Below, piece after piece: positions 1-9,837 of a stretch of DNA of 64,000 nucleotides (positions are counted from its first letter, which is position 1; each line of letters starts with the position of its first letter). This DNA comes from Psychrobacter alimentarius (lineage in GTDB: Bacteria; Pseudomonadota; Gammaproteobacteria; Pseudomonadales; Moraxellaceae). Under the pieces are notes generated by a model. The model was not told the origin of the DNA. It did no database searches and saw nothing but the letters and a program-made list of their open reading frames with translations. The DNA is taken from contig NZ_CP014945.1 in the NCBI RefSeq assembly GCF_001606025.1, positions 2,666,001-2,730,000 on the forward strand, read 5' to 3'. A program made the position numbers and the translations under genes.

Positions 1-530
1 TTTTGCTGAGCAGGCGCATTTTGGTTATTAAAGCTATTCTGGCCACCTTGGCTCGCCCCAACTGCTTGATTATAGCCGCCTTGCTGATTATTGGCTTGTT
101 GACCAAAGTTATTTTGATTACTTTGGCCGCCTTGATTGCCATAACCACCTTGCCCTTGGTTCTGACCACCAAAATTACTGCTGTCTTGACCGCCACTCTG
201 ACCATCTAACATTTGCATTTGCTCAGCACGAATCTCTGTAATATAACGATCTTGACCATTTGGATCTTGATATTTACGAGTACGCAAACTGCCTTCGATA
301 TAGACTTTACTACCTTTACGCAAATACTGTGCAGCGATTTCGCCCAGACGATTAAATAGTGAGATACGATGCCATTCTGTCGCTTCTCTTTTTTCGCCGC
401 TTTGCTTGTCTGTCCATTGCTCTGACGTCGCAACCGAAATATTGGTTACGCTACCGCCATTACTAAATTGACGTGCCTCAGGATCTGCTCCAAGGTTACC
501 GATGATGATAACTTTATTAACTCCGCGCAT
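1..530 (-). CDS. ssb: Single-stranded DNA-binding protein (3' end beyond window)
   Basis: SSB coats single-stranded DNA during replication, repair and recombination, and recruits partners through an acidic C-terminal tip. The N-terminus [20 protein letters not shown] and later stretches ([43 protein letters not shown]) are the classic bacterial SSB OB-fold, residues 1 to about 110. A low-complexity Gln/Gly/Asn linker follows (repeats such as [15 protein letters not shown]). The acidic tip is not reached before the window ends, so the gene is partial. The start is the ATG at 528-530. In this group ssb sits near uvrA, as here. Confidence 0.97.
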   Translation of the reverse strand, partial: MRGVNKVIIIGNLGADPEARQFSNGGSVTNISVATSEQWTDKQSGEKREATEWHRISLFNRLGEIAAQYLRKGSKVYIEGSLRTRKYQDPNGQDRYITEIRAEQMQMLDGQSGGQDSSNFGGQNQGQGGYGNQGGQSNQNNFGQQANNQQGGYNQAVGASQGGQNSFNNQNAPAQQ

Positions 531-795
531 GATACCGTCCTTTTATTTATGAATAATTTACTCAAATATTATTTAATAGAACCCGTAAATTCTATCAATG
601 ATATGACGTTACTTTAACCAATTTTTGTTCAAATATCTACAGACCATCAGCTGGAGACGACAATGTATGTCGCTTAGATATGTATATCATTATATTTAAA
701 GGCTAAAAAATGAGAGTGCCACTATTTTGCCATTTTAAGCGATTAATGAACACCATCAACCTTTATCATTTCTAAGTAAAATCCTAATTATTACG

Positions 796-1437
796 TTATT
801 TTGTGTCAGGATCTTTGCGGTGCATGCTTAGAGTCACACTGCCCAACTCTACCCCAAATTTTTTCATCACTGAGCGATTGAGCATGACACCGTCATTGAT
901 AAGATACATCCAATCGTCAAAATCGACTTGGTAGGTTTTGTCCTCAACAGGCAAAGCCAATACGTAATTCCAATGCAAGGTATTACCGACTACTTCTCCT
1001 GTTGCTTCGCCGATGACATCTCCTGCTGTCCCAACCCAGACGCCATTACTTTGCTCAGTCAATCGCCATATACGCTGCGATTTTGACCCGTCCGCCCACG
1101 AGAATTTTTCATCCAAAACGATGACGTTATCTCCTTCGTGAGTCGCATTGATATCGACATAAAACCGTTTTTTGACCTCACCATTACGACCTTGAAACAT
1201 TCCCCAACCATCAATTTTCCCTGAGAAAAACTCATGCATATCGAGCGTCGGCGTAGTGTTCTGATAGGCTTGAATATTTTGCGTGGCGCAGCCAGAAATC
1301 AATAACGTAGCTGATAGCCCACAACCTACTACAATCTTGGTCATTGTGCGAGTGACATTTTTTTTGCCAATCACGTTTTTATTAACCATGTTTCTACCAA
1401 CCATCGTGCCACTAGAAAGCCTTTTAAACTTACTCAT
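796..1437 (-). CDS. DUF3833 family lipoprotein
   Basis: A 213-residue predicted lipoprotein. The body matches DUF3833 (FFSGKIDGWGMFQGRNGEVKK, DVIGEATGEVVGN, FDDWMYLINDGVMLNRS), a family of unknown function, often envelope-associated. A hydrophobic stretch ends in a lipobox LISGC with the lipidated Cys near residue 50, giving a long N-terminal region. The first ATG has a good AAGGA ribosome site, but a start at Met32 (MTKIVVGCG) would give a more normal signal peptide, so the start is uncertain. It is downstream of, and on the same strand as, the MFS gene. Its function is not known. Confidence 0.85.
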   Translation of the reverse strand: MSKFKRLSSGTMVGRNMVNKNVIGKKNVTRTMTKIVVGCGLSATLLISGCATQNIQAYQNTTPTLDMHEFFSGKIDGWGMFQGRNGEVKKRFYVDINATHEGDNVIVLDEKFSWADGSKSQRIWRLTEQSNGVWVGTAGDVIGEATGEVVGNTLHWNYVLALPVEDKTYQVDFDDWMYLINDGVMLNRSVMKKFGVELGSVTLSMHRKDPDTK

Positions 1438-1578
1438 ATTAATTCCTTTTAGATAAAGATAAGTATTTAGTGTTTACTGATTGATAATGGCTATCTGTAC
1501 GGTTATTGTCTATTCAGTTCTACCTATTTATTCTGATTTTTATCAACCTAAAATGGTGCAGCAAAGAGATATGGTATA

Positions 1579-2943
1579 TTAGATATCTAGTGGACTTTGT
1601 GCCAAATGCGACAGTGCTTGTCGCGAATCATCGGTCAACTGCGCCTTATCAAGCTTTAAATAAGCGACCTGCTCTTTTGCCATAACCACCAGCTCATCTA
1701 CCCCTTCTACCGCCAATATCTGGCGTGACCACTCTTGTATATTGATGTTTTTGGGAATCGTCACCGTCGTGCTGGACAAATAAGGTGGTTGAGCAATTGG
1801 TATAATCAAAAATAGCGCAGCGCCCATGACAAGTGCCAGTAAGCCCCATGCCACCAAGTTGGGCTGACTGAGTAGCAACCCACCCATCGCACCGCCAACA
1901 AACGCGCCTAAAAACTGACTCGATGAATTTAGCCCCATCGCCGTCGCTTTATTGGCAACGGGCGCACGCTTAGAGATCCATGAGGGAATCGTGGCCTCAA
2001 GCAAATTAAATCCCATAAAATACAGTAGCAATCCAAAAATAATACCAACACCAATCTGACTACCAAAGGCAAGAAATGCCAAGGCTGCAGTCATTACTGC
2101 AATTGCGCTCAAAAATACTTGGCGCATTTTACGTTTTTTTTCGGCAATGATGATAAAAGGAATCGCCACTGCGAAACCAACAAACAAGAGCGGCAAATAA
2201 ACCATTCCTTGCTGACTCACCGACAAACCCATGACGTCCTTGAGCTGGTGCGGTAGTATGACGAATATCGCGGTCATGGTTAGATGTAGCGCAAAGACAC
2301 CGATGTGTAAGCGGTTTAAATCGCCTATCTTAAGGACAGTCGCTAACTGCTCACGAATCGACTTGTTGTCTAGATTGTGCTTGAGCACACGCAAAGGCGT
2401 GGGAACCATGAGCAACAGCAGCATGGCTAAGACAGCGAAACCTGCGGTCAGCCAAAACAATCCTGAGATACCAAGCGCACCCACTAACAGGGGACCAAAA
2501 GCAAAAGCAAGCATAATAGAGGTACCAATGGTCAGACCCATTGTCGCCATTGCTTTGGTACGCATCTCCTCGCGGGTCACATCTGCCAATAATGCCATCA
2601 ATACAGCAGAGACCGCACCACTACCTGCCAGCGCACGACCAATGATAACCTCATAGATATCTGTCGCATTTGCCGCAATCATACCTCCGACAGCAAATAA
2701 GATTAACCCCAAAAATATAATAGGTTTACGTGGAAACTTATCAGCTGCCAGACTCATCGGTATCTGAAAGATTGCCTGTCCTAGACCATAAATACCAACT
2801 GCCAAACCAATCAAAAACGGGGTGGCATGCGCATAATTGTTACCGTAGACAGAAAACACGGGTACAATCATAAACAAGCCAATCATCCGCAAGGCAAAAA
2901 TACCGCCGACCCCGAGGATTGCTCGCTTTTCTACGCTATTCAT
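1579..2943 (-). CDS. yajR: MFS transporter, YajR type with C-terminal YAM domain
   Basis: A 454-residue major facilitator protein with 12 predicted membrane helices. The N-terminus (LGVGGIFALRMIGLFMIVP), the GIYGLGQAIFQIPMS segment, the motif-A region DKFPRKPII and the ASREEMRTKAMA-like cytoplasmic region (here VTREEMRTKAMATMG) follow Escherichia coli YajR closely. After helix 12 a soluble tail of about 70 residues (NINIQEWSRQILAVEGVDEL onward) corresponds to YajR's ferredoxin-like YAM domain. The transported substrate of YajR is not established; drug or proton-coupled efflux is usually assumed. It is divergent from uvrA across a 534-bp gap. Confidence 0.88.
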   Translation of the reverse strand: MNSVEKRAILGVGGIFALRMIGLFMIVPVFSVYGNNYAHATPFLIGLAVGIYGLGQAIFQIPMSLAADKFPRKPIIFLGLILFAVGGMIAANATDIYEVIIGRALAGSGAVSAVLMALLADVTREEMRTKAMATMGLTIGTSIMLAFAFGPLLVGALGISGLFWLTAGFAVLAMLLLLMVPTPLRVLKHNLDNKSIREQLATVLKIGDLNRLHIGVFALHLTMTAIFVILPHQLKDVMGLSVSQQGMVYLPLLFVGFAVAIPFIIIAEKKRKMRQVFLSAIAVMTAALAFLAFGSQIGVGIIFGLLLYFMGFNLLEATIPSWISKRAPVANKATAMGLNSSSQFLGAFVGGAMGGLLLSQPNLVAWGLLALVMGAALFLIIPIAQPPYLSSTTVTIPKNINIQEWSRQILAVEGVDELVVMAKEQVAYLKLDKAQLTDDSRQALSHLAQSPLDI

Positions 2944-3477
2944 ACTTGCCTCACTGATTGATCATCGCTGGTTTAACACTACTGGCTTTAAATTGCTGGT
3001 TTAACACTGGCACTGCTGCTTTATCAAGGCATCACCCTAAAAATCAAGCTCCCTAGTATAAGGTATTCGTCGCCATGTTGCCGAGACTTTTGTCTTTGTA
3101 CCATACCCAATACAACGCCCACGCTTAGACCTATGCCAAACCATAAACGTAACAAAATAATTTTGTTACCAAGTGCCTTTGGTACGTCATCACACCTTGA
3201 ATAATGTACCCATCATGACCATAAAGTAAGGCGTCGTAAGCATTATTGCCACATACTGCCTATGACAAATACCCCGATAAAATGACACTGTTTGTTTAAA
3301 TCTATAACAAACACCTCCTGTTACTTAACCCTTATTTGATTTAAATTCGTTCAGTAAAATTAAAATAAAAACAACCATTCATACTTTTGATTGATCAATG
3401 AATGTATTTTCATTGACCCTTTTATATTTTCGACATCTTTTTACATACCATTTTAGCAAATAGGAAACCCATAAACG
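2944..3477. other. Divergent intergenic region, yajR/uvrA
   Basis: A 534-bp region between two divergent genes that should hold promoters for both. I see no convincing small gene. Close to the yajR start, a 14-bp sequence GCTGGTTTAACACT occurs twice in direct orientation (2967-2980 and 2995-3008). The uvrA-proximal 180 bp are AT-rich. I see no clear SOS-type operator. Confidence 0.5.
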
Positions 3478-6384
3478 ATGGCACATGACCATATTGCAAT
3501 ACGTGGTGCACGCACCCACAATCTAAAAAATATCGACTTAGACATTCCCCGAGACAAATTTGTGGTAATCACTGGCCTATCTGGATCAGGCAAGTCTTCG
3601 CTAGCATTTGATACGCTTTATGCTGAAGGACAACGCCGTTATGTCGAGAGCTTGTCGGCGTATGCGCGCCAGTTTCTCTCGCAAATGGAAAAGCCTGAGG
3701 TCGATAGTATCGAAGGTTTATCACCTGCGATTGCGATTGAGCAAAAATCGACCAACCATAACCCACGCTCAACGGTGGGAACCATCACCGAAATTTACGA
3801 CTATTTGCGTCTGCTTTATGCGCGTATCGGCACGCCATATTGTCCTGAACATGGTGAACCCATGGTCGCACAGTCGGTCACCGAGATGGTCGATCAAGTC
3901 ATGGCATTGCCTGATGACACCAAGATCATGATCTTGGCACCCGTGATTCGTGAGCGTAAAGGCGAGCATACTGTTTTACTTGAGCAATTGATTGGTCAAG
4001 GTTTCGTCCGTGTACGCGTAGATGGTGACGTTTATGATACCGATGAGCTACCAACACTCGATAAAAAGAAAAAACATACCATCGAAGTGGTGGTAGATCG
4101 CTTTAAAGTCCGTGATGACTTAGGTAACCGCGTTGCAGAGAGTTTAGAGACAGCGCTACGTTTGGGTCAAGGACTGGTCACGCTGCACTTTATGGATGGC
4201 AATCCAAAAGAAGGTGGTGATGACAATCAAGTCATGTCAGCTAAGCACTCATGCCCTATCTGTGACCGAGCAGTGCCTGAGCTTGAGCCACGTATGTTCA
4301 GTTTTAACAACCCATACGGAGCGTGTCCAAGCTGTGATGGTCTAGGTAAACGTCAGTATTTTGCTGCCGAAAAACTCATTACTCATCATGAAAAATCGCT
4401 TAACCAAGGTGCAATCAATGGTTGGGACAAGCGTCATGCCTATTACTTTGGCTTGCTGTCTACGGTCTGCAATCATTTTAAGATTGACATGGATGCGCCA
4501 TGGCATGACTTGCCAAAAGTGCAGCAAGACATCCTCATGCATGGCTCTGGTAAAGAAAAACTTACCTTTAACTTTACCGATGAGCGAGGCCGCAAAACCA
4601 ATAAGACCGTGCCGTTCGAAGGCGTATTGCCTTATCTAGAACGCCGTTACGCCAAAACGCAGAGCAATCTGGTGCGTGATGAGCTGGCCAAATACTTGGC
4701 AGATACTACCTGTAATGTCTGTGATGGCGCGCGTTTGAATGAAATCTCGCGCAACGTGCGTGTCGATGACCAAACCATCGCCGAAATCGTTAAATTGTCT
4801 ATCGGTGACGCTGCGGATTATTATAAAACGCTTAAGATTGGCGGCCATAAAGGTGAAGTCGCTGAGAAAATCTTTAAAGAAATTAATGAGCGTTTAAACT
4901 TCCTTGTGAGCGTTGGTCTTGATTATCTGACGCTTGCTCGTTCTGCTGAGACATTATCAGGCGGTGAAGCCCAGCGTATTAGACTTGCTAGCCAAATCGG
5001 TGCTGGTCTCATGGGTGTGATGTACGTGCTCGATGAGCCATCTATCGGTTTGCATCAACGTGACAATGATCGTTTGCTAAAAACCTTGACGCGTCTACGT
5101 GACTTGGGTAATACCGTACTCGTCGTTGAGCATGATGAAGATGCCATTCGCCAAGCGGATCACGTCATCGATATCGGTATCGGTGCCGGCGTTCATGGTG
5201 GTCATGTCATCGCCCAAGGTACGATTGATGATATTATGGCGAATAAAGAATCGCTCACTGGACAATACATGTCTGGTAAGAGACAGATTGAGATTCCAGC
5301 TATTCGTCATCAAGCCAAAACCATGGATATGGAAGTTAAAGGTAAGGCCAAAGCCAAAAAAGTACCAATGATGATTGAACTAAAAGGCGCATCCGGCAAT
5401 AACTTACACGATGTCGACCTGTCCATACCAGTTGGTATCATGACCTGTGTGACAGGCGTATCAGGTTCGGGCAAATCAACGCTCATCAACCGTACTTTGA
5501 TGCCATTGGCAGCGACGCAGTTAAATAATGCGTCAACGCTGATCGCCGATAAGCATGAGAGCATCAGCGGTCTTGAGCATTTGGACAAAATGGTCGATAT
5601 CGATCAAAGCCCAATTGGTCGTACACCGCGTTCAAACCCAGCCACCTATACAGGCGTGTTTACTCCTGTGCGTGAAATGTTTGCCCAAACGCAAGAAGCA
5701 CGCGCTCGTGGTTACAAGCCAGGTCGCTTTAGCTTCAACGTCAAAGGCGGACGCTGTGAGATGTGTCAAGGTGATGGTCTTATCAAGGTTGAAATGCATT
5801 TCTTGCCAGACATGTATGTGCCATGTGATACCTGTGAAGGCAAGCGTTATAACCGCGAAACCTTGGAGATTCACTATAAAGGCAAAAGCATTGCCGATGT
5901 ACTTGATATGACGGTGGAAGATGCGACTGAGTTCTTTTCAGCGATTCCAGCGATTTATCGTCGTCTGCAAGCGCTCATGGATGTCGGTCTTGGTTATATT
6001 CGCTTGGGTCAGTCTGCCCCAACTCTATCAGGCGGTGAAGCGCAGCGTGTTAAACTGGCACGTGAGCTTGCCAAACGCGATACCGGACAGACGCTCTATA
6101 TCTTGGATGAGCCAACCACGGGCTTGCATTTCCATGATATTTATAAGCTGCTCCATATCCTGCATACCCTACGCGACAAAGGTAATACCATCGTGGTCAT
6201 CGAGCATAATCTCGATGTCATCAAAACGGCCGACTGGGTGATTGATCTTGGCCCTGAAGGCGGTAAAGGTGGCGGACTCATCATCGCTGAAGGCACGCCT
6301 GAGGAAGTGGCGGAAGTGAAAGGTTCATATACGGGTGAGTTTTTAAAACCGATGCTTGAGCAAGGGTTAAAAGACGTAAGCTAA
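3478..6384 (+). CDS. uvrA: UvrABC excinuclease ATPase subunit A
   Basis: UvrA is the damage-sensing ATPase of nucleotide excision repair; it loads UvrB at lesions. The 968-residue length is normal for the family (E. coli 940). There are two ABC modules: Walker [10 protein letters not shown] near residue 34 and GVSGSGKST near 660, with signature motifs TLSGGEAQR near 495 and 850. Zinc-binding CxxC pairs are visible (CPICD...CPSCD near 258-285, and CEMC...CDTC near 760-785). It begins with [21 protein letters not shown] strong hairpin terminator follows immediately. The 3' end has a second, degenerate copy about 1 kb downstream. Confidence 0.99.
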   Translation: MAHDHIAIRGARTHNLKNIDLDIPRDKFVVITGLSGSGKSSLAFDTLYAEGQRRYVESLSAYARQFLSQMEKPEVDSIEGLSPAIAIEQKSTNHNPRSTVGTITEIYDYLRLLYARIGTPYCPEHGEPMVAQSVTEMVDQVMALPDDTKIMILAPVIRERKGEHTVLLEQLIGQGFVRVRVDGDVYDTDELPTLDKKKKHTIEVVVDRFKVRDDLGNRVAESLETALRLGQGLVTLHFMDGNPKEGGDDNQVMSAKHSCPICDRAVPELEPRMFSFNNPYGACPSCDGLGKRQYFAAEKLITHHEKSLNQGAINGWDKRHAYYFGLLSTVCNHFKIDMDAPWHDLPKVQQDILMHGSGKEKLTFNFTDERGRKTNKTVPFEGVLPYLERRYAKTQSNLVRDELAKYLADTTCNVCDGARLNEISRNVRVDDQTIAEIVKLSIGDAADYYKTLKIGGHKGEVAEKIFKEINERLNFLVSVGLDYLTLARSAETLSGGEAQRIRLASQIGAGLMGVMYVLDEPSIGLHQRDNDRLLKTLTRLRDLGNTVLVVEHDEDAIRQADHVIDIGIGAGVHGGHVIAQGTIDDIMANKESLTGQYMSGKRQIEIPAIRHQAKTMDMEVKGKAKAKKVPMMIELKGASGNNLHDVDLSIPVGIMTCVTGVSGSGKSTLINRTLMPLAATQLNNASTLIADKHESISGLEHLDKMVDIDQSPIGRTPRSNPATYTGVFTPVREMFAQTQEARARGYKPGRFSFNVKGGRCEMCQGDGLIKVEMHFLPDMYVPCDTCEGKRYNRETLEIHYKGKSIADVLDMTVEDATEFFSAIPAIYRRLQALMDVGLGYIRLGQSAPTLSGGEAQRVKLARELAKRDTGQTLYILDEPTTGLHFHDIYKLLHILHTLRDKGNTIVVIEHNLDVIKTADWVIDLGPEGGKGGGLIIAEGTPEEVAEVKGSYTGEFLKPMLEQGLKDVS

Positions 6385-6406
6385 GACAGATTAATGAGTT
6401 ATTGAT

Positions 6407-6439
6407 AAAAGGCTACTCTTTCGGGAGTGGCCTTTTTTT
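6407..6439 (+). terminator. Rho-independent terminator of uvrA
   Basis: AAAAGGCTACTC-TTTCG-GGAGTGGCCTTTTTTT forms a GC-containing stem followed by a run of T, 23 bases after the uvrA stop. The same hairpin recurs almost exactly at 7408-7440. Confidence 0.92.
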
Positions 6440-6502
6440 ATTGCGGAGAATCAAAGGCATCTGTTGAGCGTCGCTCGCTTTATCTCATACTATATGGTAA
6501 AT

Positions 6503-7132
6503 CTAACCCTTCGCGATCAACCATGTGCCAGCCAACCCCATAAATGAAGACCCTACTCGGTTAAATTTCTGACGGGCTTTAGGGCTTTTTAGACGTTTTT
6601 GCGCGTAACTCGCCATAAAGGCATACATCATCATCGCAATAATGGCACAGCTAAAAATAACCAGACATAGAATTGTAATATCTACTCCTGTAAGACTGGT
6701 TACTGGAAAAAAGCTGGGTAATAAGCTTATGTAGAATAAAATAACTTTTGGATTGCTAATGGAAACCAAAAAGCCTGACATCACACTTTTTAAACCCTCA
6801 TTTTTATTCTTTAACGCTATATCCCCAGTGATAATTTCACTTGGCACCGTCGTCCACATCTTGTATGCCAAGTAGAATAAATAACCTGCACCTACAAACT
6901 TAACAATAGTAAACAGTGTATTGAAATTGCTTGCTAATGCACTCAGTCCATAAGCGGAGAACACCATATAAATAGTGTCCCCTGCGGCAAGGCCAATGAT
7001 TAAAGGCAGCGCCGCCCAAGAGCCTTGTGTCATGGCTTTGGCAATAGTGGCAAAGACACCAGGACCCGGCGTCATAATAAATATGAATACAGCAATAATG
7101 AAGGTAAATAGCTGGATAGTGGTAATTGTCAT
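6503..7132 (-). CDS. LysE/RhtB-family amino-acid exporter
   Basis: A 209-residue membrane protein of the LysE/RhtB translocator family, which exports amino acids or derivatives across the inner membrane. Family hallmarks are the N-terminal helix followed by IMTPGPGVFATIAKAMTQG (residues about 20-38), GLAAGDTIYMVFSAYGL, and SGFLVSISNPKVILFYISLLP. About six helices are predicted. A good AAAGGA site precedes the ATG. The gene lies leftward between uvrA and a second, decayed copy of the uvrA 3' end, and its codons are visibly AT-richer than uvrA's. Both suggest it arrived by transfer. The substrate cannot be told from sequence. Confidence 0.9.
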   Translation of the reverse strand: MTITTIQLFTFIIAVFIFIMTPGPGVFATIAKAMTQGSWAALPLIIGLAAGDTIYMVFSAYGLSALASNFNTLFTIVKFVGAGYLFYLAYKMWTTVPSEIITGDIALKNKNEGLKSVMSGFLVSISNPKVILFYISLLPSFFPVTSLTGVDITILCLVIFSCAIIAMMMYAFMASYAQKRLKSPKARQKFNRVGSSFMGLAGTWLIAKG

Positions 7133-7268
7133 GACAGTCCTTTATGTATCTATTAATCCTTAAGTATAATTGATTAAACAAACATATTTCTAGTTAAGCA
7201 TGATTGTTTTAGAATATTTATAGGTTCAAAATAACTATAAATATCACAATATATCTTTAATTAGATAG

Positions 7269-7407
7269 TTGATCTTAAGTGGCGGCATGATTATCGCTGA
7301 AGGTACGCCTGAGGAAGTAAAAATCTCATATACTGGTGAATTCTTAAAGCCGATGCTTGAGCAAAGGTTAAAAGACGTAAGCTAAGACAAATTAATGAGT
7401 TATTGAT
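7269..7407 (+). pseudogene. Degenerate second copy of the uvrA 3' end
   Basis: This stretch repeats the last codons of uvrA and the sequence past its stop. From 7281 it reads [13 protein letters not shown], then [13 protein letters not shown] and RLKDVS-stop, matching the intact gene's [13 protein letters not shown]...KDVS at 6271-6384. Differences are scattered, mostly at third codon positions, with a 9-base in-frame deletion; a further deletion of about 17 bases breaks the frame upstream. The pattern of silent changes suggests it came from a functional uvrA of a related strain rather than from recent copying of the local gene. It carries its own terminator at 7408-7440. Confidence 0.88.
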
Positions 7408-7440
7408 AAAAGGCTACTCTTTCGGGAGTGGCCTTTTTTT
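7408..7440 (+). terminator. Duplicate of the uvrA terminator
   Basis: The hairpin GGCTACTC-TTTCG-GGAGTGGCC with a T-run is identical in its stem to the one at 6407-6439. It ends the duplicated segment; beyond the T-run the two flanks no longer match. Confidence 0.9.
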
Positions 7441-7640
7441 TGTGTCGCTACTATCTGCCGATATATCCGTCACAGTCGAGACTACACCACTTTCAGAGGA
7501 AAAGCCCTTTGACTCAAATAAACTCTATATTAAAAACACAAATTTGTATAATCTGTTAGCAGATATAGCTTTTTTAACTCTTAATCAATGTCAATCATAG
7601 ATAAATACAAAATACTTACTCTAATAAGAAGGTAATCTGA

Positions 7641-9335
7641 ATGGAAGCGTCAACCACAGTAAGGAAAATGTTAGCAGGTAATCATATCTTTGTTCCAGCT
7701 TATCAAAGAGCATATTCTTGGGATACAGAGACAGACCAATCTAAGCCCTTTAAGCAAGTTAACACCTTCTTATCTGATTTAGAAGACTACCAAAGAAGTA
7801 GTACAGAATCCAAATACTATTTCGGACACTTCCTCTTTGAAGAAAGAACAGAGAGCAAATTTGGTGTAATTGATGGACAACAAAGATTGACAACCATAGT
7901 CATATTTTTATCCGCTTTATTTCAAAAGATAAAGTCTATTAGAGATTTAACTGAACAAGAAATAATAATTAAAGAAGACATGATTGTTAGAGGATCATCT
8001 ATATATAGGTTTGTAACAGTAGATTATGATAAACAGCTCTTCATAGACTGTATTATAAACCAAGAAAAAACCAATAAATATCTACTCGAAACTGAATCAG
8101 CCAAACGTATAGTTAAAGCTTTTGAATTCTTCACTTCTTATTTCTCTAATAAAGACGAAACATATTTGTTAGAACTATTAGGTGTTATACAACAAGCATC
8201 TTGTACAACTCATCCAGTAAAAGATGAAGCAGAAGCAATCCAAATGTTCATCTTTCAAAATAATAGGGGGAAAAAACCTTCAAGCTTAGAGGTTATAAAA
8301 GCACAGTTTATGTTTAACATTCACCTATATGGTAACAGCAATAAAGATAGCTTATTGGAGGAAATTAAAAATAGATTTGAAAAAGTCTATAAATCAATTT
8401 CTTTAATTGAGAACTGTATCAAGGAAGACGAAGTATTAATATATACTTTGCGTGTGTATTTTAATTCACTTTGGGAGACAAGCCCGATCGATAGAATTAA
8501 TAAAGAATTGTCAGAGAAAGACCCTATTCAATTCATAAAACTATTCACCCAGTCTCTTACTAAAAGCTTTGAAGCTTTAACAAGGTTTTTATCGATAGAT
8601 GAAAAGGATAATACTGAAATTCATTCATTAGTTACTATTGGGCGTATTGGCATTGTCACACCCTTTATAATCAAAGCTTATAATTTTGGCTTACCTATAG
8701 AGCACATTAACTCCCTATGCAAAAGCTTCGAATCTATAGTATTACGTCACAGACTCATAGGTACTAGAGCAGATATTACTTCTCGACTAAGTAGCGTTTA
8801 CCAAAACTTTACCTTAGAAAATACTAATGTTGAGCCTATCATTGGAAGAATAGAATATTTGAAGAATATTGATTCTAGTAATTGGTGGTGGTCTTACTGG
8901 AATAATGAACAGCTACTAAATTCAATCCAAGGTAAAATTAACCACTCCACTGCCAAATACATTCTCTGGAAATATGAGCATTACTTAAAGGTTCATGGTA
9001 AAAAAGGATATCTTGCTCAACGTTTTGATAACATTGAACAACCTGAGCTAGAGCACATTGCTCCCCAAATTGAAAATCCAGAAACAGGTTATGATAGATA
9101 TGATGAAGAGTTTCGTACACAATATCTTGACTGTCTAGGTAACTACATACTCCTATCAATGCACCATAACCGCTCAATAGGAAATAAACCGTTTAAAGAA
9201 AAACGAGATAGTTATACTTACTTAGAACAACAGTTAGAAATTCGAAGAATGACAACTGACTATGAAGTATGGACAAGACAATTAATCCAACGAAGAAAAC
9301 AAAAAATCATTGATTTCATAATGTCAGAATTATAA
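7641..9335 (+). CDS. DUF262/DUF1524 protein, probable phage-defence nuclease
   Basis: A 564-residue protein with the two-domain plan of GmrSD, BrxU and SspE-type defence enzymes. The N-terminal DUF262 (ParB-like nucleotidase fold) shows VPAYQRAYSWD at 18-28, YYFGHFLFEE near 60 and the IDGQQRLTT signature near 77. The C-terminal DUF1524 (His-Me finger nuclease) shows LEHIAPQ near 470 and LGNYILL...NKPFKEK near 500-522. By family knowledge such proteins cleave modified or phosphorothioated phage DNA using NTP. The start is an ATG after AGAAGGTAATCTGA. The gene is distinctly AT-rich compared with flanking housekeeping genes and stands alone next to the duplicated uvrA end. Its target and partner systems are unknown. 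Confidence 0.88.
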   Translation: MEASTTVRKMLAGNHIFVPAYQRAYSWDTETDQSKPFKQVNTFLSDLEDYQRSSTESKYYFGHFLFEERTESKFGVIDGQQRLTTIVIFLSALFQKIKSIRDLTEQEIIIKEDMIVRGSSIYRFVTVDYDKQLFIDCIINQEKTNKYLLETESAKRIVKAFEFFTSYFSNKDETYLLELLGVIQQASCTTHPVKDEAEAIQMFIFQNNRGKKPSSLEVIKAQFMFNIHLYGNSNKDSLLEEIKNRFEKVYKSISLIENCIKEDEVLIYTLRVYFNSLWETSPIDRINKELSEKDPIQFIKLFTQSLTKSFEALTRFLSIDEKDNTEIHSLVTIGRIGIVTPFIIKAYNFGLPIEHINSLCKSFESIVLRHRLIGTRADITSRLSSVYQNFTLENTNVEPIIGRIEYLKNIDSSNWWWSYWNNEQLLNSIQGKINHSTAKYILWKYEHYLKVHGKKGYLAQRFDNIEQPELEHIAPQIENPETGYDRYDEEFRTQYLDCLGNYILLSMHHNRSIGNKPFKEKRDSYTYLEQQLEIRRMTTDYEVWTRQLIQRRKQKIIDFIMSEL

Positions 9336-9418
9336 TTGAAGAGTCAATTTAGATAGTTCGTTCTACTAAACATTTTCCACAGTATAAAAAAATGTATAGA
9401 TCGAACTATAGTTACACT

Positions 9419-9700
9419 TTAAAAAAACTCCCGCTCAACATTCACCACCCGCGCATCCACAATACGCTCTATCTTCTCTTCGATCTCACGACACTGCGAC
9501 TCGATCTCACGTTTTGACAGTCCGACAATCACAAACGTCCATTCACTGGCATCATGCCGATCACGCTCGCCACTCTCACAGACCGCGACGCTTGGACTAC
9601 GACCGAAGCGCTCATGCAAGCCACCCATCCGTTGGCGCTTTTCTTTTAGCGAGCCACATCCGGGCAATGAAAACGTCAATGTCAAAATGGCGATATGCAT
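9419..9700 (-). CDS. DUF503 family protein
   Basis: A 93-residue soluble protein. The N-terminal pattern (MHIAILTLTFSLPGCGSLKEKRQ) and the C-terminal VDARVVNVEREF match DUF503, a small ferredoxin-like-fold family (YlxP type) with no settled function; some members are linked to ribosome maturation. The segment in between (ASEWTFVIVGLSKREIESQC) also fits. It is a single gene, divergent from the YjjP/YjjB pair. Confidence 0.85.
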   Translation of the reverse strand: MHIAILTLTFSLPGCGSLKEKRQRMGGLHERFGRSPSVAVCESGERDRHDASEWTFVIVGLSKREIESQCREIEEKIERIVDARVVNVEREFF

Positions 9701-9837
9701 TTTATTCTCCTTGGCAAAACGGTTTACGCGTTATCATAGCAGCCAATATAATATTTGATAATGCCTGATAATATCTGCGCATCAATATTCAGACCCTTTA
9801 TAATAGCGTATCAATCGCCAACTTGCGTATCTCACCC

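Noticed and set aside
2231..2656. A 141-codon open frame opposite yajR
   Set aside because: Antisense to conserved transmembrane segments; composition is that of a shadow frame.
6271..7440. A complete integrative element with integrase in the uvrA-end repeats
   Set aside because: No recombinase, excisionase or relaxase is present between or near the repeats; only a LysE-type gene lies between them, so an active element is not supported.
7403..7600. Open frame of 65 codons between the duplicated uvrA terminator and the DUF262 gene
   Set aside because: It begins inside the terminator hairpin, has no convincing ribosome site or family resemblance, and its composition looks non-coding.
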